A stretch of DNA of 64,000 bases, taken from positions 6,634,001-6,698,000 of the forward strand of contig NC_091973.1 in the NCBI RefSeq assembly GCF_036711975.1, in the 5' to 3' direction. Below, one piece after another: positions 11,456-23,241 of this stretch. This stretch comes from Onthophagus taurus (lineage: Eukaryota; Arthropoda; Insecta; Coleoptera; Scarabaeidae). Within the stretch, counting starts at the first letter, position 1; the number at the start of each line of letters is the position of its first letter. Under the pieces are notes generated by a model. The model saw only the letters and a program-made list of their open reading frames with translations. It was not told the DNA's origin and made no database searches. The translations under genes were made by a program, and so were the position numbers.

Positions 11456-11914
11456 CTAGTATTAGTCTTATTCACATCTATGATAATGACAAAAATAACT
11501 GCTTACTGGACCTGGAAAAACGAGATATGGTCATATTTACGTAGACCCAATATTAATCTTGAGCAGCAGTTTTGAATTTTTTGCAATCTCAACTTGCACA
11601 CCGACGTCAATCAAGGGCCATAAATGAAATCGCAATAATTAAACACTGAGAGTACAACAATCTCAACGAAGCAAACGCCTTTTGCACGAAATTTTTAATA
11701 TGTTCATCAAATCTCAATTTGGAATCAATTGCCAGACCAATGCTCCTCGCTGCATTTACAACAGGGATCAAACTACCTGCAATAACAATATTTGAGTTTC
11801 CGGAAAGATACTCAAGAGCATTTTTGTTACTAAAATATAGTATGGATGATTTGTCCGGATTGATTTGTAAACAATGTTGGTAAGAAATCAGAGCCACCAA
11901 CTCCAAATCGCGAG
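11456..11914 (-). pseudogene. Macrosatellite copy 1: LINE RT C-terminal fragment
   Basis: The minus strand reads LELVALISYQHCLQINPDKS, IGLAIDSKLRFDEHIKN and LRLLYSQCLII, the region after the YADD box of a CR1/Jockey-group LINE. Compared with units 2-4 this copy lacks about 250 bp of the C-terminal coding sequence around 11520. Confidence 0.8.
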
Positions 11915-11958
11915 GGTTGAAATTAAAACGGACCTTATACCGACAAAATACAATTTCA

Positions 11959-12975
11959 ACCAGCCGTATAAGGTTATATTTAGAAGCAGGGATGATTGGC
12001 GATTTTGTATGTTTTTGGATTTTTGCTTGTTGACATTTTAAGCAGGTTTTGGTCCAAACATGAATTTGCTTTGACATGTGTGGCCAAAAGAATCTTGTTT
12101 TGATTGCATGAATGGTTAAGTTAAAAAATTTTTTCAAAAATTGCTTGTCCGAACTGTTGCGGATTATAAATTCTTGTTTCACATCACAATTTGATATCAG
12201 ATTGTGATGTTGTTTGATGTGCCAAACGATAAGATTTTGAAGGATTGTTGGAAAATTGCTTATTCAGTAAGTTTGACAATTTTATGTTAGCAAGTTGAGC
12301 GTTGCTAAGGGTTAGAAAATCTGGATAAGATGAATTTAGAGATCCGATGTTGGTTCTGGATAGAGTATCTGCAACAACATTTCAATTTCCTCTGATGTAT
12401 TTGATATCTGAAGTAAATTGTGCAATATAACTTAGATGTCGGGTTTGACGAGGAGTTTTGTCTGTGCACGAAAAAATTGATGTGACAATAGGTTTGTGAT
12501 CTGCATATATCGTAAATTGATTTCCATGTAAGGAACGTTTGAAAAATTTGATAGCAGAGTAGATCGCTAATAGTTTGGCATGAAGTTAATTTTTTGGGAA
12601 AGAATGCTAATGGTTGAGATTTTTGTGTTAAAACAGCTCCCATACCTGTGTTAGATGAATCAGTTGACAATGATAGGGTAGGATGTCCTAGAAAGATAGA
12701 TTTTGATAGAATATCTTTGGCTGAAGAAAAAGCGTTGTCGTGTTCCAGTGTCCAAGAAGTTGATGAAATTGTTTTTGACAGTGAAGTGATTTTGAAAGTG
12801 TGTATAAGGGATCAAGAATGTTTGAAATGTTAGATAAGAATCTATGGTAGAAGTTTAACATTCCCAAAAATCTTTATAACTCTTTTAGAGTCGTTGGCTT
12901 TGGAAAAATACCATCGACTAAAATACGATGACTAGGAAAATCCAATAATTTAACACCGAAAATGCATTTTTTGGA
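11959..12975 (-). pseudogene. Macrosatellite copy 2: Ty3/gypsy pol fragment
   Basis: It has the same structure as in copy 1, with additional small differences: the EFIIRNSS variant in the zinc-binding region, and a shorter sequence at 12773-12780 that removes part of the HCQKQK stretch. Frameshifts and stops break the RNase H region. Confidence 0.85.
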
Positions 12976-12979
12976 AATG

Positions 12980-13095
12980 GGTTGTTATATAATATATAAT
13001 ATTATTAATATATAATATATAATATTATTAATATATAATATTATTAATATATAATATTATTAATATATAATATTATTAATATATAATATATATTT
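12980..13095. repeat. Macrosatellite copy 2: expanded AT palindromic tract
   Basis: This is the longest of the four AT tracts, with about seven TATAATATTATTAA-type repeats where copy 3 has one or two. It is likely to be replication-unstable. Confidence 0.8.
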
Positions 13096-13329
13096 TATTG
13101 TAAAATCTGAATTTGTGGACAAAAGTAAAATAATTCAAAGAAAGAATAAAAAAAATCCCGAAGAGGTACATCGAGTGACCTGGCTCTTCGGAAATACCTT
13201 TGGAAAGAGGTCTAAAAGACACTTCTCCACCTTTGTCAATTTGATAATAGAATAGCCCATAAAAAACAAGAGTTCGTGGACCTGCTTATGTCGGCATTTT
13301 CAGAATAACTAAATTGGCATAATTAATAA

Positions 13330-13694
13330 AAACTGCTTGGCAACAAATTCTGAATTAATTCCATCGTTTTACATGAAGGCAAAGTGTTTAAATCATTAAA
13401 TCATGGATACTCTAAGTGTGGCAGAAAAAGTGGAAATGATTTTTATTTATGGAGAAAGTGGCAGAAAAGTTGCTTGTGGGCTAAACACATTTTTTAAATA
13501 TTGCACGTGAAGCTTTAAATCGAGATTATGCTGGGGGATGGATTGGAAGGAGAGGTCCAATTTCCTGGCTTGCCAGATCACCTAATTTAACACCTCTTGT
13601 CTCTATACTTAACCAGTTACTCTCCCAAAACAAAAGGAATAATACGCCATGCCTCTTCTATCAAATTATTTCATCTGAAGTAAAATTACTTTAA
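13330..13694 (+). pseudogene. Macrosatellite copy 2: mariner-like deletion derivative
   Basis: The N-terminal MDTLSVAEKV coding start at 13403 is kept. The join to the C-terminal catalytic piece lies further downstream than in copies 1 and 4, so the WLQNDG motif is gone and only GGWIGRRGPISWLA-type sequence remains. Confidence 0.75.
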
Positions 13695-13699
13695 TTCAT

Positions 13700-14375
13700 A
13701 CAAATCGCTAGTATTAGTCTTATTCACATCTATGATAATGACAAAAATAATTCCTTACTGGACCTGGAAAAACGTGTTGAATACATATGCTTTAAATCAA
13801 CTGGAAGATGATTATATAATTTAATGGCATTATAAACAAAGGATCTCTGAAACATTGCCGTGGTATGACGAGGAATTTCAAATATGTTACCCATACATTA
13901 GCCCACTTACTGTATTTCTACCAATGAACAACTCATGAACAAAACAGACCATATAATCCCGCCAGCGCTTGTCCATTTTTATCCAGTTCAACCCTTTGCA
14001 TGTATGAGAGATATGGTCATATTTACGTAGACCCAATATTAATCTTGAGCAGCAGTTTTGAATTTTTTGCAATCTCAACTTGCATACTGACGTCAATGAA
14101 ATCGCAATAATTAAACACTGAGAGTACAACAATCTCAACGAAGCAAACGCCTTTTGCACCAAATTTTTAATATGTTCATCAAATCTCAATTTGGAATCAA
14201 TTGCCAGACGCTTCATTTACAACAGGGATCAAACTACCTGCAATAACAATATTTGAGTTTCCGGAAAGATACTCAAGAGCATTTTTGTTACTAAAATATA
14301 GTATGGATGACTTGTCCGGATTGATTTGTAAACAATGTTGGTAAGAAATCAGAGCCACCAACTCCAAATCGCGAT
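13700..14375 (-). pseudogene. Macrosatellite copy 2: LINE RT C-terminal fragment
   Basis: This is a longer copy of the LINE piece, including the C-terminal part missing from copy 1 (SVCKLRLQKIQNCCSRLILG, GLNWIKMDKRWRDYMV, HELFIGRNTVSGLMYGN). A small deletion at 14210-14216 fuses VVNEAS to KRLAIDSKL out of frame. Confidence 0.8.
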
Positions 14376-14419
14376 GGTTGAAATTAAAACGGACCTTATA
14401 CCGACAAAATACAATTTCA

Positions 14420-15510
14420 ACCAGCCGTATAAGGTTATATTTAGAAGCAGGGATGATTGGCGATTTTGTATGTTTTTGGATTTTTGCTTGTTGACATTTT
14501 AAGCAGGTTTTGGTCCAAACATGAATTTGCTTTGACATGTGTGGCCAAAAGAATCTTGTTTTGATTGCATGAATGGTTAAGTTAAAAAATTTTTTCAAAA
14601 ATTGCTTGTCTGAACTGTTGCGGAATATAAATTCTTGGAGATGATGAGGTTTCACACCACAGTTTGATATCAGATTGTGATGTTGTTTGATGTGCCAAAC
14701 GATAAGATTTTGAAGGATTGTTGGAAAATTGCTTATTCAGTAAGTTTGACAATGAGCGTTGCTAAGGGTTAGAAAATCTGGATAAGATGAATTTAGAGAT
14801 CCGATGTTGGTTCTGGATAGAGTATCTGCAACAACATTTCAATTTCCTCTGATGTATTTGATATCTGAAGTAAATTGTGCAATATAACTTAGATGTTGGG
14901 TTTGACGAGGAGTTTTGTCTGTGCACGAAAAAATTGATGTGACAATAGGTTTGTGATCTGCATATACCGTAAATTGATTTCCATGTAAGGAATGTTTGAA
15001 AAATTTGATAGCAGAGTAGATCGCTAATAGTTTGGCATGAAGTTAATTTTTTGGGAAAGAATGCTAATGGTTGAGATTTTTGTGTTAAAACAGCTCCCAT
15101 ACCTGTGTTAGATGCATCAGTTGACAATGATAGGGTAGGATGTCCTAGAAAGATAGATTTTGATAGAAGATCTTTGGCTGAAGAAAAAGCGTTGTCGTGT
15201 TCCAGTGTCCAAGAAGTTGATGAAATTGTTTTTTGTTTTTGACAGTGAAGTGATTTTGAAAGTGTGTATAAGGGATCAAGAATATTTGAAATGTTAGATA
15301 AGAATCTATGGTAGAAGTTTATCATTCCCAAAAATCTTTGTAACTCTTTTAGAGTCGTTGTCTTTGGAAAAATACCATCGGCTAAAATACGATGACTAGG
15401 AAAATCCAATGATTTAACAACCTCAAAATATTTCATTGATGAACCTTTAGAATGTTTGCGCTGCATTTCGAAGGTCAAAAGGCATGCGAACGAATTCAAA
15501 AAGACCGAAA
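14420..15510 (-). pseudogene. Macrosatellite copy 3: Ty3/gypsy pol fragment with different 5' breakpoint
   Basis: It resembles the other copies up to SHRILADGIF. Instead of the KCIFGV stretch it carries an RT palm segment (FEFVRMPFDLRNAAQTF, then RFINEIF) before the join to the AT tract. The other three units lack this piece. The retained palm stretch has an in-frame stop after AQTF. Confidence 0.85.
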
Positions 15511-15789
15511 TGGGTTGTTATATAATATATAATATTATTAATATATAATATATATTTTATTGTAAAATCTGAATTTGTGGACAAAAGTAAAATAATTCAA
15601 AGAAAGAATAAAAAAAATCCAGAAGAGGTACATCGAGTGACCTGGCTCTTTGGAAATACCTTTGGAAAGAGGTCTAAAAGACATTTCTCCACCTTTGTCA
15701 ATTTGATAATAGAATAGCGCATAAAAAACAAGAGTTCGTGGACCTGCTTATGTCGGCATTTTCAGAATAACTAAATTGGCATAATTAAT

Positions 15790-16152
15790 AAAAACTGCTT
15801 GGCAACAAATTCTGAATTAATTCCATCGTTTTACATGAAGGCAAAGTGTTTAAATCATTAAATCATGGATACTCTAAGTGTGGCAGAAAAAGTCGAAATG
15901 ATTTTTATTTATGGAGAAAGTGGCAGAAAAGTTGCTTGTGGGCTAAACACATTTTTTAAATATTGCACGTGAAGCTTTAGATCGGGATTATGCTGGGCGA
16001 TGGATTGGAAGGAGAGGTCCAATTTCCTGGCCTGCCAGATCACCTGATTTAACACCTCTTGTCTCTATACTTAACCAGTTACTCTCCCAAAACAAAAGGA
16101 ATAATACGCCATGCCTCTTCTATCAAATTATTTCATCTGAAGTAAAATTACT
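15790..16152 (+). pseudogene. Macrosatellite copy 3: mariner-like deletion derivative
   Basis: It has the same deletion join as copy 2 (start MDTLSVAEKV at 15865, then GRRGPISWPARSPDL), so copies 2 and 3 share a derived structure. Confidence 0.75.
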
Positions 16153-16159
16153 TTAATTC

Positions 16160-16837
16160 ATACAAATCGCTAGTATTAGTCTTATTCACATCTATGATAA
16201 TGACAAAAATAATTCCTTACTGGACCTGGAAAAACGTGTTGAATACATATGCTTTAAATCAACTGGAAGATGATTATATAATTTAATGGCATTATAAACA
16301 AAGGATCTCTGAAACATTGCCGTGGTATGACGAGGAATTTCAAATATGTTACCCATACATTAGCCCGCTTACTGTATTTCTACCAATGAACAACTCATGA
16401 ACAAAACAGACCATATAATCCCGCCAGCGCTTGTCCATTTTTATCCAGTTCAACCCTTTGCATGTATGAGAGATATGGTCATATTTACGTAGACCCAATA
16501 TTAATCTTGAGCAGCAGTTTTGAATTTTTTGCAATCTCAACTTGCATACCGATGTCAATGAAATCGCAATAATTAAACACTGAGAGTACAACAATCTCAA
16601 CGAAGCAAACGCCTTTTGCACCAAATTTTTAATATGTTCATCAAATCTCAATTTGGAATCAACTGCCAGACGCTTCATTTACAACAGGGATCAAACTACC
16701 TGCAATAACAATATTTGAGTTTCCGGAAAGATACTCAAGAGCATTTTTGTTACTAAAATATAGTATGGATGACTTGTCCGGATTGATTTGTAAACAATGT
16801 TGGTAAGAAATCAGAGCCACCAACTCCAAATCGCGAG
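16160..16837 (-). pseudogene. Macrosatellite copy 3: LINE RT C-terminal fragment
   Basis: It is like copy 2, including the same small deletion that produces VVNEAS next to KRLAVDSKL. This confirms that copies 2 and 3 are closest relatives within the array. Confidence 0.8.
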
Positions 16838-16879
16838 GGTTGAAATTAAAACGGACCTTATACCGACAAAATACAATTT

Positions 16880-17900
16880 CAACCAGCCGTATAAGGTTAT
16901 ATTTAGAAGCAGGGATGATTGGCGATTTTGTATGTTTTTGGATTTTTGCTTGTTGACATTTTAAGCAGGTTTGGGCCAAACATGAATTTGCTTTGATATG
17001 TGTGGTCAAAAGAATCTTGTTTTGATTGCATGAATGGTTAAGCTAAAAATTTTTGTCAAAAATTGCTTGTCTGAACTGTTGCGGATTATAAATTCTTGTT
17101 TCACATCACAATTTGATATCAGATTGTGATGTTGTTTGATGTGCCAAACGATAAGATTTTGAAGGATTGTTGGAAAATTGCTTATTCAGTAAGTTTGACA
17201 ATTTTGTGTTAGCAAGTTGATATTGCTAAGGGTTAAAAAATCTGGATAAGATAAATTTAGAGATCCGATGTTGGTTCTGGATAGAGTATCTGCAACAACA
17301 TTTCAATTTCCTCTGATGTATTTGATATCTGAAGTAAATTGTGCAATATAACTTAGATGTCGGGTTTGACGAGGAGTTTTGTCTGTGCACGAAAAAATTG
17401 ATGTGACAATAGGTTTGTGATCTGCATATACCGTAAATTGATTTCCATGTAAGGAATGTTTGAAAAATTTGATAGCAGAGTAGATCGCTAATAGTTTGGC
17501 ATGAAGTTAATTTTTTGGGAAAGAATGGTAATGGTTGAGATTTTTGTGTTAAAACAGCTCCCATACCTGTGTTAGATGCATCAGTTGACAATGATAGAGT
17601 AGGATGTCCTAGAAAGATAGATTTTGATAGAAGATCTTTGGATGAAGAAAAAGCGTTGTCGTGTTCCAGTGTCCAAGAAGTTGATGACATTGTTTTTTGT
17701 TTTTGACAATGAAGTGATTTTGAAAGTGTGTATAAGAGATCAAGAATGTTTGAAATGTTAGATAAGAATCTATGGTAGAAGTTTATCATTCCCAAAAATC
17801 TTTATAACTCTTTTAGAGTCGTTGGCTTTGAAAAAATACCATCGACTAAAATACGATGACTAGGAAAATCCAATAATTTAACACCGAAAATGCATTTTTT
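16880..17900 (-). pseudogene. Macrosatellite copy 4: Ty3/gypsy pol fragment
   Basis: It has the same domain order as copy 1 with the KCIFGV-type 5' end. The zinc-binding region begins differently (TTHIKANSCLAQTCLKCQQ), reflecting substitutions near 16973-17010. Confidence 0.85.
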
Positions 17901-17904
17901 GGAA

Positions 17905-17995
17905 ATGGGTTGTTATATAATATATAATATTATTAATATATAATATATAATATTATTAATATATAATATATAATATTATTAATATATATTTTATT
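17905..17995. repeat. Macrosatellite copy 4: AT palindromic tract
   Basis: It contains the same TATAATATTATTAA-type units as the other copies, with an intermediate number of repeats. Confidence 0.8.
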
Positions 17996-18224
17996 GTAAA
18001 ATCTGAATTTGTGGACAAAAGTAAAATAATTCAAAGAAAGAATAAAAAAAATCCAGAAGAGGTACATCGAGTGACCTGGCTCTTCGGAAATACCTTTGGA
18101 AAGAGGTCTAAAAGACATTTTTCCACCTTTGTCAATTTGATAATAGAATAGCGCATAAAAAAACAAGAGTTCGTGGACCTGCTTATGTCGGCATTTTCAG
18201 AATAACTAAATTGGCATAATTAAT

Positions 18225-18640
18225 AAAAACTGCTTGGCAACAAATTCTGAATTAATTCCACAGTTTTACATTAAGGCAAAGTGTTTAAATCATTAAATCA
18301 TGGATACTCTAAGTGTGGCAGAAAAAGTCGAAATGATTTTTATTTATGGAGAAAGTGGCAGAAAAGTTGCTTGTGAGCAAAACAAAATATGTGGCTGCAA
18401 AATGATGGATGCCCAGCACATTTTTTACATATTGCACGTGAAGCTTTAAATCGGGATTATGCTGGGGGATGGATTGGAAGGAGAGGTCCAATTTCCTGGC
18501 CTGCCAGATCACCTGATTTAACACCTCTTATCTCTAGAAACGTACTTAAACAGTTACTCTCCCAAACAAAAGGAATAATAACATGTCATACCTCTTCTAT
18601 CAAACAATTTCATCTGAAGTAAAATTACTTTAATTCATAC
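18225..18640 (+). pseudogene. Macrosatellite copy 4: mariner-like deletion derivative
   Basis: It starts at 18300 with MDTLSVAEKV and keeps the WLQNDGCPAHF motif like copy 1, so copies 1 and 4 share the older, less deleted form. Confidence 0.75.
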
Positions 18641-18644
18641 AAAT

Positions 18645-19640
18645 CGCTAGTATTAGTCTTATTCACATCTATGATAATGACAAAAATAACTGCTTACTGG
18701 ACCTGGAAAAACGTGTTGAATTCATATGCTTTAAATCAATTGGAAGATGATTATATAATTTAATGGCATTATAAACAAAGGATCTCTGAAACATTGCCGT
18801 GGTATGACGAGGAATTTCAAATATGTTACCCATACATTAGCCCGCTTACTGTATTTCTACCAATGAACAACTCATGAACAAAAAAGACCATATAATCCCG
18901 CCAGCGATTGTCGATTTTTATCCAGTTCAACCCTTTGCATGTATGAGAGATATGGTCATATTTCGTAGACCCAATATTAATCTTGAGCAGCAGTTTTGAA
19001 TTTTTTGCAATCTCAACTTGCATACCGACGTCAATCAAGGGCCATAAATGAAATCGCAATAATTAAACACTGAAAGTACAACAATCTCTTTGCACCAAAT
19101 TTTTAATATGTTCATCAAATCTCAATTTGGAATCAATTGCCAGACCAATGCTCCTCGTTGCATTTACAACAGGGATCAAACTACCTGCAATAACAATATT
19201 TGAGTTTCCGGAAAGATACTCAAGAGCATTTTTGTTACTAAAATATAGTATGGATGATTTGTCCGGATTGATTTGTAAACAATGTTGGTAAGAAATCAGA
19301 GCCACCAACTCCAAATGGGGATTAACCTTAGAATAAATCTGAGTGTCATCGGCATATGCTTGTATACTTGAGTGTAGTTTAAGATTTAAGATATCTTTTG
19401 TGTAAATTTTATTAAGATGGAAGGAGAAACATTATTATTATATTTAACAGATTGGGTTCTATTTGATAGATATGACGCCCACAAGCGCAACGAACAACCT
19501 CCAAACCCAAAATATTTTAGTTTATTTGATTAATTTTATCAAATGCAGCATCACGAGCAGAAAAAAGTGCTAAACTCCATTCTAAAACCAGCCTATTTAT
19601 CTGATAAGAGATTATTACGATCTACATATGCATTAAGTTG
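18645..19640 (-). pseudogene. CR1/Jockey-group LINE, RT palm to C-terminus (macrosatellite copy 4 and its extension)
   Basis: On the minus strand this is the most complete copy of the LINE whose 3' part is in every macrosatellite unit. From the 5' side it reads AYVDRNNLLSDK, GFGG and SYLSNRTQSVKYNNN, then QAYADDTQIYSKVNPHLELV with the catalytic YADD box, DSKLRFDEH, and a C-terminus ending LFLSLS with a stop near 18677. Deletions remove the F-x-D box region and the GVPQG motif, and frameshifts occur, so it is inactive. Its 5' continuation lies beyond the foldback insertion, at 23242-23660. Confidence 0.85.
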
Positions 19641-20080
19641 ATTATACAGGGTGTTTTATTTAAAATGACATATGCTTATATCTCGAAAACCAAAACTCGA
19701 ATCGAAAAATGTTCCAAGTAAACTTTTTTTGGTGAAAAGGAGGGCACAGGGTACACATGAGCAGATTTTTTTTCAGGGTTGCCTAAAGGCCCTTCTGACG
19801 TCATTTTCATTTTTTCAAACCGCACATATACTTTTTTCTTTCAACGTCTTGAACAACTTAACAAACTAAGTATTTTTTTTTAATAGACAGTCGGTGTTTT
19901 TCTTTACGTTTGGATTAATAAAACAAATGTTGTGCACTTATGAACGTATTAATTTATATTTTCTCTGCCGGTTTCGCAGTTTATAAGAATAAAGTAACTG
20001 CATCAGCAGGAGAATCGTCAAAACAAAGACAGATTAACATCCAATAAATACATTAAACAGTTAAATCATCATTAATTATA

Positions 20081-22940
20081 CAGGGTGTATCTGAATGACA
20101 TGCCCAAACTTCAGGGGGTGTATGTATGTATGGATTGGGGAGTGCATGCAAAACCGCACGCCACACTTAGGCCCCATTGGGCCCCTTGTGCATCCTCCCA
20201 TTACACGCTCTGGTCACATCAACCAGCCTAAGGATTTACCAAAGGCTAGGACAGCTGCTAGAGGTGCATACCTGATGTCATCTGTGGTTGGCCATTCCTC
20301 CCCGAAGGTCCTCATTCTGAGGTCGGTCAGAGAGGGGCACACAAGATGTGTTTAACCGTCTCGTCATCCTGTTCACAGGCTCGACAGAGAGGAGAGTCAG
20401 CAAGCTTCATGTTTTGAAGGTGCTTATTTACTTTACAGTGTCCCGTGAGGAGACCTGTGGCAGTGCGAAGGGCACTTTTACGAAAAACTGGGCTGTTGCG
20501 GCTGAAGGATATTTTAAAAATTCCTTAGCGAGATGACAGCCCGGGGTACGGTCCCACCCGTTTAAAAATTTTTTGTGGGTAATGTGCTTTATTAACTCGA
20601 TATGAGTGGCTAAGCAGGGGGTAATTATCGGCTCGGGTGCACAGGGCGCTCTACCGGCAGCACGTTTGGCTAGCCTGTCCGCGTGGTTGTTACCTTTGGA
20701 GCCGGAATGCCCTTTAATCCACTGGGTTCTGACAGAATTGTATTTCGCGGCCTCCTCCAGTGCTTTGTGACAATCCATAACTACTGCAGACGTTATAATA
20801 ACTCTGCTTAAAGCTAAAAGAGATTGTTTACTGTCTGTAAAAATAGTAAAACACTTACCCCGCTTGTTGGATTCAACAATGCAGTCAGCAGCAAGTTTAA
20901 TAGCAGTTAGTTCCGCTTGTATGACGGTGGTGCTGGACCCTAAAGGTTCTGAGAGGCGAATCAGGGGATCGTGAGAGAATACCCCCGCGCCTGCACCATT
21001 TCGTCCTTTTGAACCATCAGTGTAGATCTTTAAGGTTCTATGTACATCTACAACTGTGGGACTGACGTGGGTGAGGCACTTCCTTGAGAAAACATATTTG
21101 CTGGTCTGTGATCAGTCTTACACTCGAGTAGGGGTGTGTCTAGCACTGCTTCCCTCCAGAGTGTTGAACTGCTGCCAGCGTCCTCATCCTTCATAGTTCC
21201 TACTGATTGTAGTCGTTTCATGGTTACCAACGCCACTTCCTGGATATGTAGGTTGAGTGGTGGTAAATTTAACATGATTTCCATGGCCGCTGTGGGGGTT
21301 GATCGCAGCGCACCTGTAACATACAGACACGCGAGTCTCTGTATTCTATTAAGCGCAGTGGTGGCGGTAGACTTAGAAGTTCTAGTCCACCATACCACCG
21401 CACCGTAAGTTAGTATTGGTCGAACAACGGCGGTGTAGATCCACAGGGCTATCTTGGGAGACAGACCCCAAGTCCTCCCGACAGCCCTCCGGCACTGGCC
21501 GAAGGCGACACAAGCTTTATTAACTCTATTGTCTAGGTGGGATTTCCACGTTAGCTTACTGTCTATTATTAAGCCCAAGTACTTGACTTCTGTAGACAGT
21601 TTAAGTGGAATTTTAGCGAGCGTTGGCAGTCTAGGATTGCCAATGTTGCGCTTGCGTGTAAAAAGAACCATCTCTGTCTTTTTGGGATTGACGGAAAGGC
21701 ATTGTTTATTACACCAGTTCTCAATTAGATTGAGTGCTTCCTGCATCCTGTCGAGGAGTACTTCAGGGGGTGATTCTTTAGGCAATTTTAAGGGTACTTT
21801 GATATATAAACCATGGGCGACTTGGGCTCCCCTAAGGAGCTACACCCCTCCAAAAATGGCGGAAAATTTTGGTTTAATTTTTTTTTCTCAAAAACCATAA
21901 ACGCTGGGACAACGAAATTTGGGGAATATGTTTAACTGGTAGTAGGGCACGTTTTCACCCTATTTGTACTTTCAACCTATCCTTCTAAACTACTAAACGT
22001 AACCACCCCCTTTACATTTTTGCTAACATTTTTTTATGCAGAGAGTAAATACATTAAAAAAAAATTACATAGGTAGATGAAAGTATCCGAAAACTTTTTT
22101 GTCTCTCTAAAATTTTTCCAAAAACGACTAATTTTTGAGAAAAAAAATAATAAAGTAAACACTGCCCGTTCAACAACGGGGTTGTCGATCAAAAGTTGGA
22201 ATGAATTTTTAATGAAAAAATCTTAGTAGGCTTTGCAATCTTTGTCAGAAATATTTTTGACGTTTAAATGTCAGTGGTTTTCTTACTATTATTATTGTTT
22301 TTCAAATTAATTTATGAATAAAGTTCTACCGCATTTACGCTCGTTCACTCGACGTTTCAAAATTTTAAATAAAACAATAATAATAGTAAGAAAACCACTA
22401 ACATTTAAACGTCAAAAATATTTCTGACAAACATTGCTAAGCCTGCTAAGATTTTTTCTTTAAAAATTCATTCCAACTTTCGATTAACAACGCTACAACT
22501 TAACAGTTAGTGTTTGCTTAATTAATTTTTTTCTCAGAAACTATTAACTTTTCGAAGAACATCAGAGAGGCAAGAAAGTTTTAGAATATTTTCGTCTATC
22601 TAAATAAAATATTTCCAATGTATTTGTCATCGTCATAAAAAAGATCTAGACAAAAATTGAACGGGGGTGGTTATGTTTAGTAACTTAGAAGGGAAGATTG
22701 AAAGTACAAATAGGCTCGAAACATGCCCTATTATAAGCTAAACATATTTCCCAAATTTCATTTTCTTGGTGTTAATGGTTTTCGGGAAAAAAAAAATAAA
22801 CCAAAATTTTTCGCCATTTTTGAAGGGGCGTAGCTCCGCAGGGGAGTGGAAATCGCTGATAGTTTATATGAGAAAGTACCCTTAAAATTGCCTAAAGAAT
22901 CACCCCCTGAAGTTTGGGCACGTCATTCCGATACACCCTG
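20081..22940. mobile_element. Inner foldback element nested in the outer one
   Basis: Ends CAGGGTGTATCTGAATGACA and the inverse ending ACACCCTG are flanked by TATA at 20077-20080 and 22941-22944. Apart from a LINE insertion at 20121-21759 it is one long imperfect palindrome: 21773-22330 pairs with 22360-22915. For example, TTAACGTCAAAAATATTTCT-type sequence near 22400 is the inverse of that near 22250. No transposase gene was seen. Confidence 0.85.
20121..21759 (-). mobile_element. 5'-truncated LINE with RNase H domain, 13 bp target duplication
   Basis: The insertion is flanked by ACTTCAGGGGGTG at 20108-20120 and 21760-21772. On the minus strand it begins inside the RT thumb (MQEALNLIENWCNKQCLSVN, VKYLGLIIDSKLTWKSHL, RPILTYGAVVWW). 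It continues in another frame through a complete-looking RNase H core (KIYTDGSKGRNGAGAGVF, QAELTAIKLAAD, FTDSKQSLLAL, WIKGHSGSKGNNHADRLAKR) and ends with the cysteine-bearing tail (LTGHCKVNKHL, LCRACEQDDET). At least two frameshifts inactivate it. The 3' end is a short CATACATA tract rather than poly(A), as in several I/R1-group elements. Confidence 0.88.
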
Positions 22941-23241
22941 TATATATATATTATAATATATATATATAATATAATATTATATTGTATTAAACAAATCATT
23001 AATCTATCTTTATTTTGACGATTCTCCTGATGATGCAGTTACTTTATTCTTATAAACTGCGAAACCGGCAGAGAAAATATAAATTAATACGTTCATAAGT
23101 GCACAACATTTGTTTTATTAAGTATTTTTTACTTAACAAATTTTTTTCTTAAATTCTGCGTTATGAAGATATCTACAAAAAGAAAAATAAAACAACATTG
23201 AAATATAAGCATATGTCATTTTAAATGAAACACCCGGTATA

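Larger units (their letters stand above)
9713..19316. repeat. Four-copy ~2.46 kb macrosatellite of fused TE fragments
   Basis: Four head-to-tail units start at 9713, 11915, 14376 and 16838 (lengths ~2202, 2461, 2462 and ~2479 bp). Each has the same order: a hairpin beginning GGTTGAAATTAAAACGG (first copy shortened), a minus-strand Ty3/gypsy pol fragment, an AT-rich palindromic tract, ~230 bp of unidentified sequence, a plus-strand internally deleted mariner-like transposase, and the minus-strand 3' part of a LINE. The hairpin arms GGTTGAAATT and AATTTCAACC mark the LINE/gypsy fusion in copies 2-4. The last unit runs on into a longer LINE piece at 19317-19640, which suggests that the array grew from that side. 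Confidence 0.9.
19647..23237. mobile_element. Outer foldback element inserted in the LINE
   Basis: Ends CAGGGTGTTTTATTTAAAAT (left) and its inverse ending CACCCGG (right) are flanked by TATA at 19643-19646 and 23238-23241. The arms are inverted copies over several hundred bases: left 19647-20076, right 22945-23237, sharing AACAAATGTTGTGCACTTAT and TCTGCCGGTTTCGCAGTTTA. No transposase is visible, so it is a non-autonomous foldback element. A second foldback element occupies its centre. The LINE reading frame approaches from both sides (FEKVL on the right, QLNAYVD on the left), which shows the insertion point. Confidence 0.85.

Noticed and set aside
21136..21900. Plus-strand open frames opposite the RNase H LINE
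   Set aside because: They are antisense shadows of the LINE coding sequence.
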